Shown one piece after another: positions 1 through 7,267 of a DNA stretch of 64,000 nucleotides. The translations under genes were made by a program, and so were the position numbers. A model generated the notes under the pieces. It worked only from the letters and a program-made list of their open reading frames with translations. It was not told the DNA's origin and did not search any database. The stretch covers positions 1 through 64,000 of the forward strand of contig JAQVAV010000011.1 of the NCBI GenBank assembly GCA_028690665.1, read 5' to 3'. The DNA is from Paludibacter sp. (GTDB lineage Bacteria; Bacteroidota; Bacteroidia; Bacteroidales; Paludibacteraceae). Numbering within the stretch: position 1 is the first letter of the stretch; each line of letters opens with the position of its first letter.

Positions 1-114
1 ATATTAGGAATTTCTCTTTTAGATAAAACTCCTATAAATGAACTATTTACCAATATAGACACCAGCGATGTCAAAGAGCAAAATTATAAACAGCTGTCAA
101 TCAACTTATTTTAA
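1..114 (+). CDS. C-terminal fragment of an IS4-type transposase (cut by window edge)
   Basis: An open frame enters from the left edge and stops with TAA at 112-114, giving 37 residues that include LLDKTPINELF and end QLSINLF. This pattern (a KTP-ELF stretch, then VKEQ and a short tail) resembles the extreme C-terminus of IS4-family DDE transposases common in Bacteroidota. The catalytic DDE core lies outside the window, so activity cannot be judged. The stretch just after the stop (GTGGACAGCAAT, 115-126) could be the terminal inverted repeat of the IS, but its partner is not visible. The family assignment is by recall of sequence style. Confidence 0.5.
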   Translation: MLGISLLDKTPINELFTNIDTSDVKEQNYKQLSINLF

Positions 115-145
115 GTGGACAGCAATGTTAATCAATAAATATGTT

Positions 146-153
146 TATTTTTG
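146..153 (+). promoter_or_regulatory. -7 promoter box (TAnnTTTG) for the FISUMP lipoprotein
   Basis: TATTTTTG matches the Bacteroidota -7 consensus TAnnTTTG and lies 36 nt before the ATG at 190. No clear TTTG -33 box is seen about 20 nt upstream. It lies just outside the putative IS end, so the promoter may belong to the resident DNA. Confidence 0.4.
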
Positions 154-189
154 CAGAGACATAATTTTCTTAAGCTATATTTCCTTATC

Positions 190-1464
190 ATGAAAGCAAA
201 TCGTAAATTTGGTATGTGGAAAGCGATCGCTTTCCTGACCGTCGCTATTTCTATTTTCTCTTGCACTTCTTATGAACCTGAACCTTTAGTAAAGGCTCAA
301 ATCATAGTTAATGCCACCGAAAATATTACTGAGAGTTCCGCTACAATTGTAGCCACTATTACCGCTAATCAGGATAACACCGATGTCTTGTTAAGATATC
401 AGGCTAATGGTTCTACTTGGAAAATTAAACCTTTTCAAATAAAACTTAGCGGGACTAGTTCTCAAAGAATTACTTTCGATGTTTCTGATTTGCAACCTAG
501 CACTTCTTATAACTTCGAAGTAATGGCTTCTAACGCTGCTGGCGCAGAAACCGTTAAAGGCACTTCTTTCACCACTCTTGGTTTAGTTAAAGCTATTATT
601 AAAATTAAGGCGGCTGAAAACGTTAAAATTGGCACCGCTAGTTTAAGCGCTTCAGTAGTTCCTAATCAAAACAATACAACTATTCACTTTGAGTATCAAA
701 CAGTTAACTCAGCTTGGAAAACTAAGACTTTAGGCTCATCTTTCTCAGGAACTGATTCTGTAAAGGTTAATTTAGATATTTCTGATCTACAGGCTAACAC
801 CTTGTATAATTTCCGCGTGAGAGTAAGTAACAAAGCTGGTGAAGTAGTGAGTGATATTGTTTCATTTACTACCTATGCCGTTGCTGACTATGATGGTAAT
901 TTTTATCACACTATAACCATCGGAACACAAACATGGTTAAAAGAAAACTTTAAAGGAACTCATTATGCTAATGGTGACGTAATTGCTTATATAGCTGATC
1001 AAACTGACTGGGCTAACCAAAAAACTGGCGCTTATTGTTATTACAATAATAATTCAGAAAACGGTAAAGTTTATGGTGGTTTGTACAATTGGTATGTGGT
1101 GACTGATAGCCGTGGCTTAATAGTCGGTTATCATGTCCCGTCATATGATGAATGGGAAACACTTAGAAGCTATTTAGGTGGTATGAATGTTGCTGGTCTT
1201 AAATTAAAAGAAATAGGATTAACTCATTGGTATCGCACAAACAGTAGTGTTACTAATAGTTCTGGCTTTACGGCTTTGCCTGGTGGAGCAAGGACTCTTT
1301 ATTTCTTTACCACAATTACTGAAGCGGCTATGTTTTGGACAAGTACAGTTCATGCTGTATCTGGACAAGCCAGTGAATTCGACCTGGAAGGCGGTAGTTC
1401 ATATTTTGGAAGTGGTGGCAATGATTATGTTTATGGACAAAGCATTCGTTTAGTTAAAAACTAA
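190..1464 (+). CDS. FISUMP-domain lipoprotein with two Fn3-like repeats
   Basis: The frame is open from a TTG at 151, but the ATG at 190 is preferred because a promoter box overlaps the TTG and the protein then begins with a normal lipoprotein signal (MKANRKFGMWKAIAFL...IFSC, with Cys as the lipid anchor). Two beta-sandwich repeats follow (about residues 30-130 and 135-230 from the ATG), both containing the Fn3-like pattern SDLQ-x-T-YNF. The last 190 residues form a FISUMP domain (Fibrobacter succinogenes major paralogous domain): IGTQTWLKENF, GKVYGGLYNWY, GYHVPSYDEWETL and a C-terminal SIRLVKN. Such proteins are outer-membrane or surface lipoproteins of unknown role. The gene stands alone and ends in a strong terminator. 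Confidence 0.8.
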   Translation: MKANRKFGMWKAIAFLTVAISIFSCTSYEPEPLVKAQIIVNATENITESSATIVATITANQDNTDVLLRYQANGSTWKIKPFQIKLSGTSSQRITFDVSDLQPSTSYNFEVMASNAAGAETVKGTSFTTLGLVKAIIKIKAAENVKIGTASLSASVVPNQNNTTIHFEYQTVNSAWKTKTLGSSFSGTDSVKVNLDISDLQANTLYNFRVRVSNKAGEVVSDIVSFTTYAVADYDGNFYHTITIGTQTWLKENFKGTHYANGDVIAYIADQTDWANQKTGAYCYYNNNSENGKVYGGLYNWYVVTDSRGLIVGYHVPSYDEWETLRSYLGGMNVAGLKLKEIGLTHWYRTNSSVTNSSGFTALPGGARTLYFFTTITEAAMFWTSTVHAVSGQASEFDLEGGSSYFGSGGNDYVYGQSIRLVKN

Positions 1465-1475
1465 AATTTTAAATA

Positions 1476-1502
1476 AAAAGGTATTCATAAAGGATACCTT
1501 TT
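1476..1502 (+). terminator. Rho-independent terminator after the FISUMP lipoprotein
   Basis: A perfect 9-bp stem (AAAAGGTAT at 1476-1484, ATACCTTTT at 1494-1502) with a 9-nt loop runs into a T-rich tract 12 nt after the stop codon. Confidence 0.8.
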
Positions 1503-1575
1503 TTATTTTCTTATAATACAGTATAATGTTTAGTATAAGTTGAATTTTGAAATTATTAATATGAACTTAAAAAAA

Positions 1576-1622
1576 CCCCGCTACCGCAGATTTGTAATCT
1601 GTGGTTTGGTCTGCAAGAGCAA
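1576..1622 (+). repeat. Left REP palindrome of the RAYT unit
   Basis: The repeat contains an internal imperfect hairpin (CCGCAGATT, TGTA, AATCTGTGG). Its sequence matches the reverse complement of 2168-2216 over nearly its full length, with a few mismatches in the TTTG-x-GC-AGAGCAA part. Confidence 0.8.
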
Positions 1623-1639
1623 TAAAAAACAAATAGAAC

Positions 1640-2167
1640 ATGAGTAGGAATTATAAGTTTCACAATCCTGAAGGAGTATATTTTGTAAGTTTTGCTGTTG
1701 TTGAATGGGTTGATGTTTTTACAAGAAATGAATATAAAGACATAATAGTTGAAAGTTTGGATTTTTGTCAGAAAAACAAAGGACTTGAGATATTTGCCTG
1801 GTGCGTGATGTCAAATCATGTTCATTTAATTATTCGAGCCAAAGAAGGTTATATATTACAAGACATCATGCGTGATTTTAAGAAATTTACGAGTAAGAAA
1901 ATTATAAACGCAATAAAAGAAAATCCACAAGAAAGCAGAAAAGAATGGCTTATAAATAAATTTATAACAAAAGAAGGAATTTGTTTTTGGGGAACGGACA
2001 ATCACCCTATAGAATTATGGAGTAATAAAGTAATAGATCAGAAATTAGATTATTTACATAACAATCCGGTAGATGAAGGGTTAGTTTTTAAACCCGAACA
2101 ATATGTGTATAGCAGCGCTATTGACTATGCTGGGGAAAAAGGATTATTGGACATTATAATAATTTGA
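1640..2167 (+). CDS. REP-associated tyrosine transposase (Y1/HUH, RAYT family)
   Basis: The 175-residue protein has the HUH single-strand transposase signature. The metal-binding motif reads MSNHVHLII (about residues 57-65), and the putative catalytic tyrosine lies in KLDYLHNNPVDEGL, the form typical of RAYT proteins. The length is normal for this family. It should nick and join single-stranded DNA at REP hairpins, and matching hairpins flank it on both sides. The ATG at 1640 is the first start after the left hairpin. The frame is intact and the key residues are present, so it may be functional. Confidence 0.85.
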   Translation: MSRNYKFHNPEGVYFVSFAVVEWVDVFTRNEYKDIIVESLDFCQKNKGLEIFAWCVMSNHVHLIIRAKEGYILQDIMRDFKKFTSKKIINAIKENPQESRKEWLINKFITKEGICFWGTDNHPIELWSNKVIDQKLDYLHNNPVDEGLVFKPEQYVYSSAIDYAGEKGLLDIIII

Positions 2168-2216
2168 TTGCTTTGGCAAGCAAACCACAGATTGCAAATC
2201 TGCGGTAGCAGGGGGC
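2168..2216 (-). repeat. Right REP palindrome of the RAYT unit
   Basis: This is the reverse-complement partner of the left REP. It starts directly after the transposase stop codon and contains the hairpin CCACAGATTGCAAATCTGCGG. Confidence 0.8.
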
Positions 2217-2823
2217 AGGTAATACGACAAGTGGGTATAATTATGGGGTAATGGGGACACTTTATGGCACTGGAAATGGAGCTGGAATTATTGGGACAAT
2301 CGATGGAAACATGGATGTAAGTGTTCCGGGTAAATATGCCGGATATTTTGCGGGAGATGTTAAAGTAACAGGCATTGTTACTTCTACAAATATCACATCT
2401 TCTGATAAAAGATTAAAAAACAACATAGAAGGCATTAATAAAAAACACAATGTATTGACAGACATTATGGCATTAAACCCGGTTGAATATAATTTAAAGC
2501 AAAGATATATCGAAAGTGTCGGTGAGACAGTAAAAACAGCTACAGCATATTTCGATGAGAACTCTCAAATATTTAAGAAGAAACAATTCGGGCTCGTAGC
2601 ACAAGAGGTACAGGAAGTATATCCTGAACTTGTTTATGAAGATCCAGAAGGATACCTGGCTATAAATTATACCGGACTCATTCCAATTATGATAGAAACA
2701 ATTAAAGATCTCGTCCATTCAGATATGCTCTTCAATGAGAGAATAATAGCGCACGTTGGGTATTTTTTTAATCACACCCTTTTGTATTATATCCCGATAT
2801 TCGTCGGGACTGTAATCCGATAA
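2212..2823 (+). pseudogene. Tail-fibre-like protein with S74 chaperone domain, both ends lost
   Basis: The frame is open through the right end of the REP unit and reads GNTTSGYNYGVMGTLYG, a repeat style typical of tail-fibre or adhesin proteins. An intramolecular chaperone (peptidase S74) domain follows, with SSDKRLKNNIEGI, ALNPVEYNLK, KKQFGLVAQEVQEVYPELV and YTGLIPIMIETIKDL. The 5' part is missing because the RAYT unit sits there. After ETIKDL the sequence loses family character and ends in a tail containing a REP-like hairpin. The usual coiled-coil end of S74 proteins is absent. I call it a doubly truncated remnant. Confidence 0.75.
2793..2808. repeat. Short REP-like hairpin (CCCGA/TCGGG)
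   Basis: CCCGA and TCGGG pair across a 6-nt loop, followed by TGTAATCC, which resembles the tail of Bacteroidota REP sequences. It marks the place where the tail-fibre remnant loses its homology. Confidence 0.4.
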
Positions 2824-2893
2824 CATATCAAATAAAATCATATCTTTGCTTAATAAAAGTATTTCGCATTATAAATGCTGATAATACATTTAC

Positions 2894-2914
2894 GAGGGGT
2901 TTACAAAACCCCTC
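2894..2914. repeat. GC-rich hairpin between gene remnants
   Basis: A perfect 9-bp stem, GAGGGGTTT and AAACCCCTC, with a 3-nt loop. There is no T-tract, so it is not a classical terminator. It lies between two unrelated gene fragments and may be another REP-type scar. Confidence 0.4.
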
Positions 2915-2929
2915 AGACGTAGAAGGGAG

Positions 2930-3161
2930 AGAAAGTTAGCTCCGAATATAAATTCTTAAGCGCAACAACTATAGAATTTACAGATATTTATGGCGTATTT
3001 TGGCGTGGAGACAGTTCTGGAAATTTATCTAGCGTAGATAAAGCAGAATTTACTGCATGGGGAAACGTTATATATAACCCGGTATGAGCGGATCTCCTGC
3101 TTCAACGATACAAGTGTTTGTTAAGGATGGATGGATTAGGACAGCCTTTCCAGTAAATTAA
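2930..3161 (+). pseudogene. Frameshifted C-terminal tail of a toxin-like protein
   Basis: An open stretch beginning about 2930 reads GEKVSSEYKFLSATTIEF and on through DIYGVFWRGDSSGN to a stop at 3086-3088. The continuation in another frame (MSGSPASTIQVFVKDGW) ends with TAA at 3159-3161. The two pieces overlap without a gap, so one indel would restore a single C-terminus. It has no 5' part. Its position 12 nt before a small acidic gene resembles a toxin-tail/immunity pair. The family is not recognised. Confidence 0.45.
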
Positions 3162-3173
3162 ATATTTTTTAAA

Positions 3174-3413
3174 ATGGTAACAATAGAAAATTTCATAAAA
3201 GAAGAATTAAACGAATATAGCCGTAAAGTAATATTAGATTGTATTCGAAATGGAGAAAATTCTTTAAAAGAAAAAGAAGAAATTGAGTTCAATAGGTATT
3301 CATTAGAGATTTTATTCTCCGAGAAAAAAGTAATTATTTATGATGATGTCTTTTCTGAAAATGAACCACTTGAAATTGAGTTAAATAATTTCACTATTTC
3401 AATTAAGCAATAA
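3174..3413 (+). CDS. Small acidic protein, possible immunity protein
   Basis: The 79-residue protein is rich in Glu and Lys, with no signal peptide or membrane segment. The sequence (MVTIENFIKEELNEYSRKV..., ending FTISIKQ) was not recognised. It follows a toxin-like C-terminal remnant by 12 nt and precedes an Rhs-type pre-toxin segment, a context typical of orphan immunity genes in polymorphic toxin loci. The immunity role rests only on size, charge and position. Confidence 0.5.
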   Translation: MVTIENFIKEELNEYSRKVILDCIRNGENSLKEKEEIEFNRYSLEILFSEKKVIIYDDVFSENEPLEIELNNFTISIKQ

Positions 3414-3444
3414 ATAAATATGTTTTTATCTTTCGACATCCCGG

Positions 3445-4308
3445 GTTGAGTCATTGATTCCTATTTGGGGTTCTGGTCGATCGGCAATAAATGCATTTCA
3501 GGAAGGTAATTACTGGACAGGCACAGGTTACAGTTTATTAGCTGTCACAGATGTATTCTTAGTAAAGGCACTTGGTACAGCCATTGTCAAAGGAGCAGTC
3601 AAGGTTGGTGTAAAAATAGCAACACGAGAAGCTGTTGAAGTTGCTACGAAAGATGCAACTGAAGTGGTGGTGAAGGAGGCCGCTAAGTCAAGTACTACAG
3701 GTTTTCAAAGGTTTGGTTCATTAACAGAAAAATTTGGAGAGGACAATGAAATTCTGCTCAGAGGAAAAACAATATTCCCCGGATACTATAATAATCCTGA
3801 AGCCAACAAAGCTGCATTTGATGCTGATGGCTGGTTTAAAACCGGAGATGCTGGCATAATAAAGAATAATTATCTGATTATGACTGAACGAATAAAAGAT
3901 TTGTTTAAAACATCGAATGGGAAATATATAGCTCCACAGGAAATTGAAACCCGACTTGTTTTGGATAGGTACATCGAACAGGCTGCGGTGATAGGGGACG
4001 AACGCAATTTTGTGACAGCAATCATAGCTCCGACCATTCCGGAGGTCGAGAAATTTGCTAAAGCTAATAAAATTAATTATTCCAGCGTGGAAGAGTTGCT
4101 GAAACAACCTGAAATTTATAATTTAATAATGGGCAGGATAAAAGTACTTCAGAGTGGAATGGCTGAATATGAGAAAATAAAGAAGTTTACATTAATTCCA
4201 AAGAGTTTTAGTATCGAAGCAGGAGAATTAACTAATACTCTGAAAGTGCGCAGAGCTGTAATTATGCAGAAATATAAATTACAAATTGAAGAAATGTACG
4301 CAGTATAA
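3445..4308 (+). pseudogene. Chimeric ORF: Rhs-type pre-toxin segment joined to C-terminal acyl-CoA ligase
   Basis: Two unrelated parts share one frame. The first about 95 codons (VESLIPIWGSGRSAINAF, then GNYWTGTGYSLLAVTDVF and Ala/Val/Lys-rich helices) look like the region preceding the toxin in Rhs or polymorphic toxin proteins. From about 3730 the sequence becomes the C-terminal half of a long-chain acyl-CoA synthetase: GEDNEILLRGKTIFPGYY, DGWFKTGDAG, ERIKDLFKTSNGKYIAPQEIE and an LTNTLKVRR end. The ligase part lacks the N-terminal AMP-binding loop and most of the active site, so it cannot be a normal ligase. No good start codon exists for the first part. This is best read as a recombination scar, although the long open frame is notable. 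Confidence 0.7.
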
Positions 4309-4453
4309 AATCCTTTTTATGCTAAATAACTATTTTAAATCATATAATTTTTATTTGAATGTTAAACAATGTTTGTTTTTGTGTTTTATAACATAAAAAG
4401 TGTATTTTTGCCTAAAATATTTTTTAATTTTAAAATAAATAAACCAAACCATT

Positions 4454-4651
4454 ATGTTATCAGGAAAAATTGGGACAAATGCAGGATTAGTGTACGCTGC
4501 ATTACAAAACGGAGAAATGAATGTAAAAGCTGTAAAGAAAGCGACTAAACTTGCAGAAAAGGATTTAAATCTGGCTTTGGGCTGGTTAGCGCGTGAAGGT
4601 AAGATTAAATTCAATGAAGTGGAGGCTGATCTTTTTGTTAGCCTGTCTTAA
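4454..4651 (+). CDS. Winged helix-turn-helix protein (DUF2582-like)
   Basis: The 65-residue protein begins MLSGKIGTNAGLVYAALQNG, with the pattern VKAVKKATKLAEKDLNLALGWLAREGKI in the middle. This matches the small winged-helix DUF2582 family, widespread in Bacteroidota, with a helix-turn-helix around residues 22-50 and a beta wing at the end. No partner domain is present. The cellular role is unknown; nucleic-acid binding is inferred from the fold. It is monocistronic and ends in a perfect terminator. Confidence 0.8.
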   Translation: MLSGKIGTNAGLVYAALQNGEMNVKAVKKATKLAEKDLNLALGWLAREGKIKFNEVEADLFVSLS

Positions 4652-4666
4652 TTGAGGTTGTATATT

Positions 4667-4704
4667 AAAAAAGCGGAAATGCAATCCAGTATTTCCGCTT
4701 TTTT
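4667..4704 (+). terminator. Strong terminator after the winged-helix gene
   Basis: A perfect 14-bp stem (AAAAAAGCGGAAAT and ATTTCCGCTTTTTT) with a 10-nt loop. The arms supply T-tracts on both strands. Confidence 0.9.
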
Positions 4705-4771
4705 GTTGAATTTCTGAATGATTTGACGATTTTTTTTGTGGAAAAAATTTCGGAAATCAAAAAAATGAACG

Positions 4772-4779
4772 CATCTTTG
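4772..4779 (+). promoter_or_regulatory. Probable -7 box of the tRNA promoter
   Basis: CATCTTTG, followed by CAG, is one base from TAnnTTTG and lies 36 nt before tRNA-Gly. A properly spaced -33 box is not obvious. Confidence 0.4.
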
Positions 4780-4815
4780 CAGCCGCTTTAAGAGCAAAAG
4801 ATATTTAAAATAATT

Positions 4816-4888
<73 letters not shown>

Positions 4889-4924
4889 CAAAAGTTGAAA
4901 GACTAGATACTGTTGATAAAAAAT

Positions 4925-4973
4925 CGGGACGAAGAAGTTTATCCCGCGTTATCGGGAAGTCCCGTTTTTCGCT
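4925..4973. repeat. Fossil of the tRNA-Gly 3' end inside a nested palindrome
   Basis: AGTCCCGTTTTTCGCT at 4958-4973 repeats tRNA-Gly bases 4873-4888 exactly, 85 bp downstream. Its upstream side is palindromic: CGGGAC (4925-4930) pairs with GTCCCG, and TCCCG pairs with CGGGA inside. A 16-bp copy of a tRNA 3' end is what a past site-specific integration would leave. No element remains between the copies. Confidence 0.6.
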
Positions 4974-4984
4974 TAAAGTACCCT

Positions 4985-5067
4985 GCCCGGATGGTGGAAT
5001 GGTAGACACGAAGGACTTAAAATCCTTTGGCTTCACGGCTGTGCGGGTTCAAGTCCCGCTTCGGGTA
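4985..5067 (+). tRNA. tRNA-Leu (anticodon TAA), target of the integrated element
   Basis: An 83-nt class II tRNA with acceptor GCCCGGA/TTCGGGT, anticodon stem AAGGA/TCCTT around CTTAAAA, a long variable arm (TGGCTTCACGGCTG), T-arm GCGGG-TTCAAGT-CCCGC, and discriminator A. It closely resembles known Leu-TAA tRNAs. Its last 14 bases lie within the att repeat, so the 3' end is supplied by element-junction DNA and remains intact. Confidence 0.95.
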
Positions 5068-5069
5068 CG
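5054..5069 (+). repeat. attL (16-bp direct repeat)
   Basis: TCCCGCTTCGGGTACG, covering the end of tRNA-Leu and two bases beyond. It is identical to 11436-11451. Confidence 0.85.
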
Positions 5070-5075
5070 TATCGA

Positions 5076-5118
5076 CCTCGATAAAACGCATTAAATCAGC
5101 GGTTTATCGAGGTTTTTT
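5076..5118 (+). terminator. Element-borne terminator for tRNA-Leu
   Basis: CCTCGATAAA (5076-5085) pairs with TTTATCGAGG (5103-5112), followed by T6. It lies inside the element, 8 nt beyond the tRNA end, and stops the host tRNA transcript before the element genes. Confidence 0.85.
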
Positions 5119-5124
5119 ATTTTG

Positions 5125-5145
5125 TGAGTAACAAAATAGTAACAA
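5125..5145 (+). repeat. Left integrase arm-type repeat
   Basis: A 21-bp sequence containing GAGTAACAAAATAGTAAC, identical to 11303-11323 near the other end of the element. A partial inverted copy (GTTACTATTT) is at 5195-5204. A repeat near both ends, one of them beside the int promoter, fits arm-type binding sites of a lambda-like integrase. Confidence 0.65.
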
Positions 5146-5210
5146 TGTTCAACAAAAGAAGTACAAATAGGGCTTTTATTGATAAATATGTTTCGTTACT
5201 ATTTGAGCAC

Positions 5211-5243
5211 AAAAAAAAAGCCTATCAAAATGAATTGATAGAC
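5211..5243 (-). terminator. Terminator of the element's five-gene operon
   Basis: On the minus strand, CTATCAA and TTGATAG pair (5222-5228 with 5235-5241), followed by a run of T encoded by the A-tract at 5211-5219. It lies about 35 nt after the last gene. Confidence 0.75.
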
Positions 5244-5277
5244 TGTTAAATAATTATTCAATCCGATGTACTTGTTT

Positions 5278-5529
5278 TTATTCACACTGTTTAAACGCTT
5301 CACGTCCGTTTAAGCTAATGAATAAATCTAAAGCTTCATTTATTTCTAATTCCGTAGGTATACGAACATTTGGAGAAACAATGTTAATACAAATGTTTTC
5401 ATCAATTTCTATCAAACCTTTCGGGGTAATTTTCACTTTGTCGAATTCATCAATCTGACAATAAAAAACTAAACCCTTATTTGATGGTTTTTGATTGAAT
5501 GCAAAAAGCAAAATGTTATCTCTATTCAT
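5278..5529 (-). CDS. Small protein of unknown function, last gene of element operon
   Basis: The 83-residue protein (MNRDNILLFAFNQKPSNKG..., ending GREAFKQCE) has no signal peptide, membrane segment or motif that I recognise. Its start overlaps the end of the upstream gene by 8 nt, pointing to coupled translation, and a terminator follows it. Nearby replication and DUF5681-like genes suggest a role in the element's own life cycle, but the sequence does not show one. Confidence 0.6.
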   Translation of the reverse strand: MNRDNILLFAFNQKPSNKGLVFYCQIDEFDKVKITPKGLIEIDENICINIVSPNVRIPTELEINEALDLFISLNGREAFKQCE

Positions 5530-5863
5530 TTTCTGTTTGTTTATTTAGGTTAATAATTTTATCACTAATTTTTTCTATCGCTTCATCTGATGCAGTATCT
5601 AATAATTCCTTTAAATTATCGTATTCCGCTTTGATTTGCGCTTCATACGTTGTAGATGATAGTGTAGGTATTGAGTATTTTAGCAATCCCTGCATTATAT
5701 TTAAACGTTCTATTGGTTTTACTTTAGATAAATCCTTTTCAAACAATTCGGTATTGGTTTCTAACAGTCCACGAACCCAAACTTTTAGGTCGGTTGTAGC
5801 TTTGTTTTTACTTCCAACTTTTCGCCCTGATAGGTTGTTGCATTGTCCTTTTTTTAGTCCCAT
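5522..5863 (-). CDS. DUF5681-like small phage-type protein
   Basis: The 113-residue protein starts MGLKKGQCNNLSGRKVGSKN, the basic Gly-Arg-rich N-terminus typical of DUF5681-type proteins often found in Bacteroidota phages. A helical, acidic remainder follows (KVWVRGLLETNTELFEKDL, PIERLNIMQGLLKYSIP) and a Lys/Glu-rich end. In phages such proteins often lie near packaging or replication genes and may resemble small terminase subunits, though that is not established here. It overlaps its upstream neighbour by 10 nt and its downstream neighbour by 8 nt. The length and intact frame suggest a real gene. Confidence 0.65.
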   Translation of the reverse strand: MGLKKGQCNNLSGRKVGSKNKATTDLKVWVRGLLETNTELFEKDLSKVKPIERLNIMQGLLKYSIPTLSSTTYEAQIKAEYDNLKELLDTASDEAIEKISDKIINLNKQTENE

Positions 5864-7266
5864 GATTTTTGTAGATTTTTGTTGTTTGCTAAAATTTGTT
5901 TTAAAGTTTGTAATCTCTGCAAATAAGGCAAAAATACATTTCGCCCGTTGTTTGCTTTTACCGTTGAAAGGTGGCTTTCAATAAATAGAGGTACGTTTGT
6001 AATAACAGTACATTGATTTAATCGCACGGGCTGGGCTGGTAATTCAACCGCAACAAAATAATTTTCAAGTTCTGAAATTTCAACGCTCCAATTTTGTTTT
6101 GGTTGCGGTCTGTAATCACGTTCAAAAATCGAGGGGGCACAAAAAAAATGTTTTGTTTCACTTCCACTTTCTCCACTTTTTTCTGTGGATAACTCAATTT
6201 CGGTTTTTAATGGCTCAACTATATTTTGAAGGGCACAAAAAATATCTTTGTTTTGACTTTCACAAATTTCACTTTTTGCACTTTCACGAAATAAACGCCA
6301 ATCCTGACAAATCAAATAGTCGGCAATATCGCACCCGTTCGCCCGTTCGGCTTCACTGGCTTTCCTTTCCAATAAATCGGATATCGTAAACCGTGCCCCT
6401 TTTATAGTGTTTAATTCATTGAGTTTTGAGTTCCATAAATCAAACGCTTTGCCATCGGTTGAAAGGTCGGGAAATAAAACCACGTCCCGCCCCTTTAATG
6501 CTTTACACTTGGCAACGTTTAAACTACTTAGGTTATAAACTGCAACCCAAATAAAACGCTCGGGCACGTTTGGCAATCCGAAATATAAAGTCCCGTAAAT
6601 CGCACTCTTTGGGGCTTCAACCAATGCAATCGGATTGAGCGGGTATTTATTCAATAAATGTTCGCCAAACAAACAACTTACTTTCGTTTCGTTCAACTCA
6701 TACGATGGCAACCAATCGGGTAAACGGTCGCCCCGCTGTGAGTAATGATATTTCAGTATTGAATGTAAAAAGCTGGTTTTGGTTGTGTGGTTCGTTTCAT
6801 CAAATTGTTTTACCTGAATAGCACGGATATTGTTTTGAATATCTATAAAAGGAAAGGCAACCGCCCCGCCAAAACTTGCAACCGTACCCAAATAATACAA
6901 TGAAATAACGCTCTCAATATCGCACTGGTCAAACGGAAAGGCAACCCGCCCCAATAGGTTTTGAATAAATACATTTTTAGAGTAATCGGTCAACGTACCC
7001 GCCAATACTTCAAAGGGTATTGGTGTTTGTGGTTGCGGTTTGGGTTTTGGCGTAAATACTTTATAAGGTTTGAAATCCTGGTCTTTTTCAAATGCTGGCT
7101 TGTTATGATATCCACACTTACTTTCACGGTCGCACCGCCCAAACTGTGAGGGCAAACACTCGCCCGTTACGTTGTCAATGTATCGGACAAATGTTTTTTT
7201 ACCACATTCGGGGCAAATTGTTTTTGAACTGCCTTTTTGTAGGCTGTATTTATATTGATTTTCCAT
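5854..7266 (-). CDS. Zinc-ribbon and Toprim-like replication protein (DUF6371-like)
   Basis: The 470-residue protein opens with a zinc-binding region with cysteines near residues 18, 21, 37, 45 and 51 (CPECGKKT, FGRCDRESKCGYH). This is the layout of primase-associated proteins of Bacteroidota mobile elements. The middle carries Toprim-like features: ALVEAPKSAIYG with the conserved Glu, and VVLFPDLSTDGKAF with the acidic pair. The C-terminal third shows no motif. It probably works with the adjacent D5-type helicase in initiating or priming element replication. One base separates the two genes. A DUF6371 assignment is likely but from memory. Confidence 0.75.
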   Translation of the reverse strand: MENQYKYSLQKGSSKTICPECGKKTFVRYIDNVTGECLPSQFGRCDRESKCGYHNKPAFEKDQDFKPYKVFTPKPKPQPQTPIPFEVLAGTLTDYSKNVFIQNLLGRVAFPFDQCDIESVISLYYLGTVASFGGAVAFPFIDIQNNIRAIQVKQFDETNHTTKTSFLHSILKYHYSQRGDRLPDWLPSYELNETKVSCLFGEHLLNKYPLNPIALVEAPKSAIYGTLYFGLPNVPERFIWVAVYNLSSLNVAKCKALKGRDVVLFPDLSTDGKAFDLWNSKLNELNTIKGARFTISDLLERKASEAERANGCDIADYLICQDWRLFRESAKSEICESQNKDIFCALQNIVEPLKTEIELSTEKSGESGSETKHFFCAPSIFERDYRPQPKQNWSVEISELENYFVAVELPAQPVRLNQCTVITNVPLFIESHLSTVKANNGRNVFLPYLQRLQTLKQILANNKNLQKSWD

Positions 7267-7267
7267 T

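Larger units (their letters stand above)
1576..2216 (+). mobile_element. RAYT transposon-like unit bounded by inverted REP hairpins
   Basis: A transposase gene of the REP-associated type is bracketed by two copies, in opposite orientation, of one palindromic sequence containing GCTACCGCAGATTTG. Coding sequence of a tail-fibre-like protein resumes immediately after the right copy, so the unit sits inside that older gene or in its remains. RAYT genes flanked by inverted REPs are an established arrangement. Whether this unit still moves is unknown. Confidence 0.75.

Noticed and set aside
151-189. Start of the FISUMP lipoprotein at the TTG at 151
   Set aside because: A TAnnTTTG box overlaps this codon and the lipoprotein signal begins properly at the ATG at 190.
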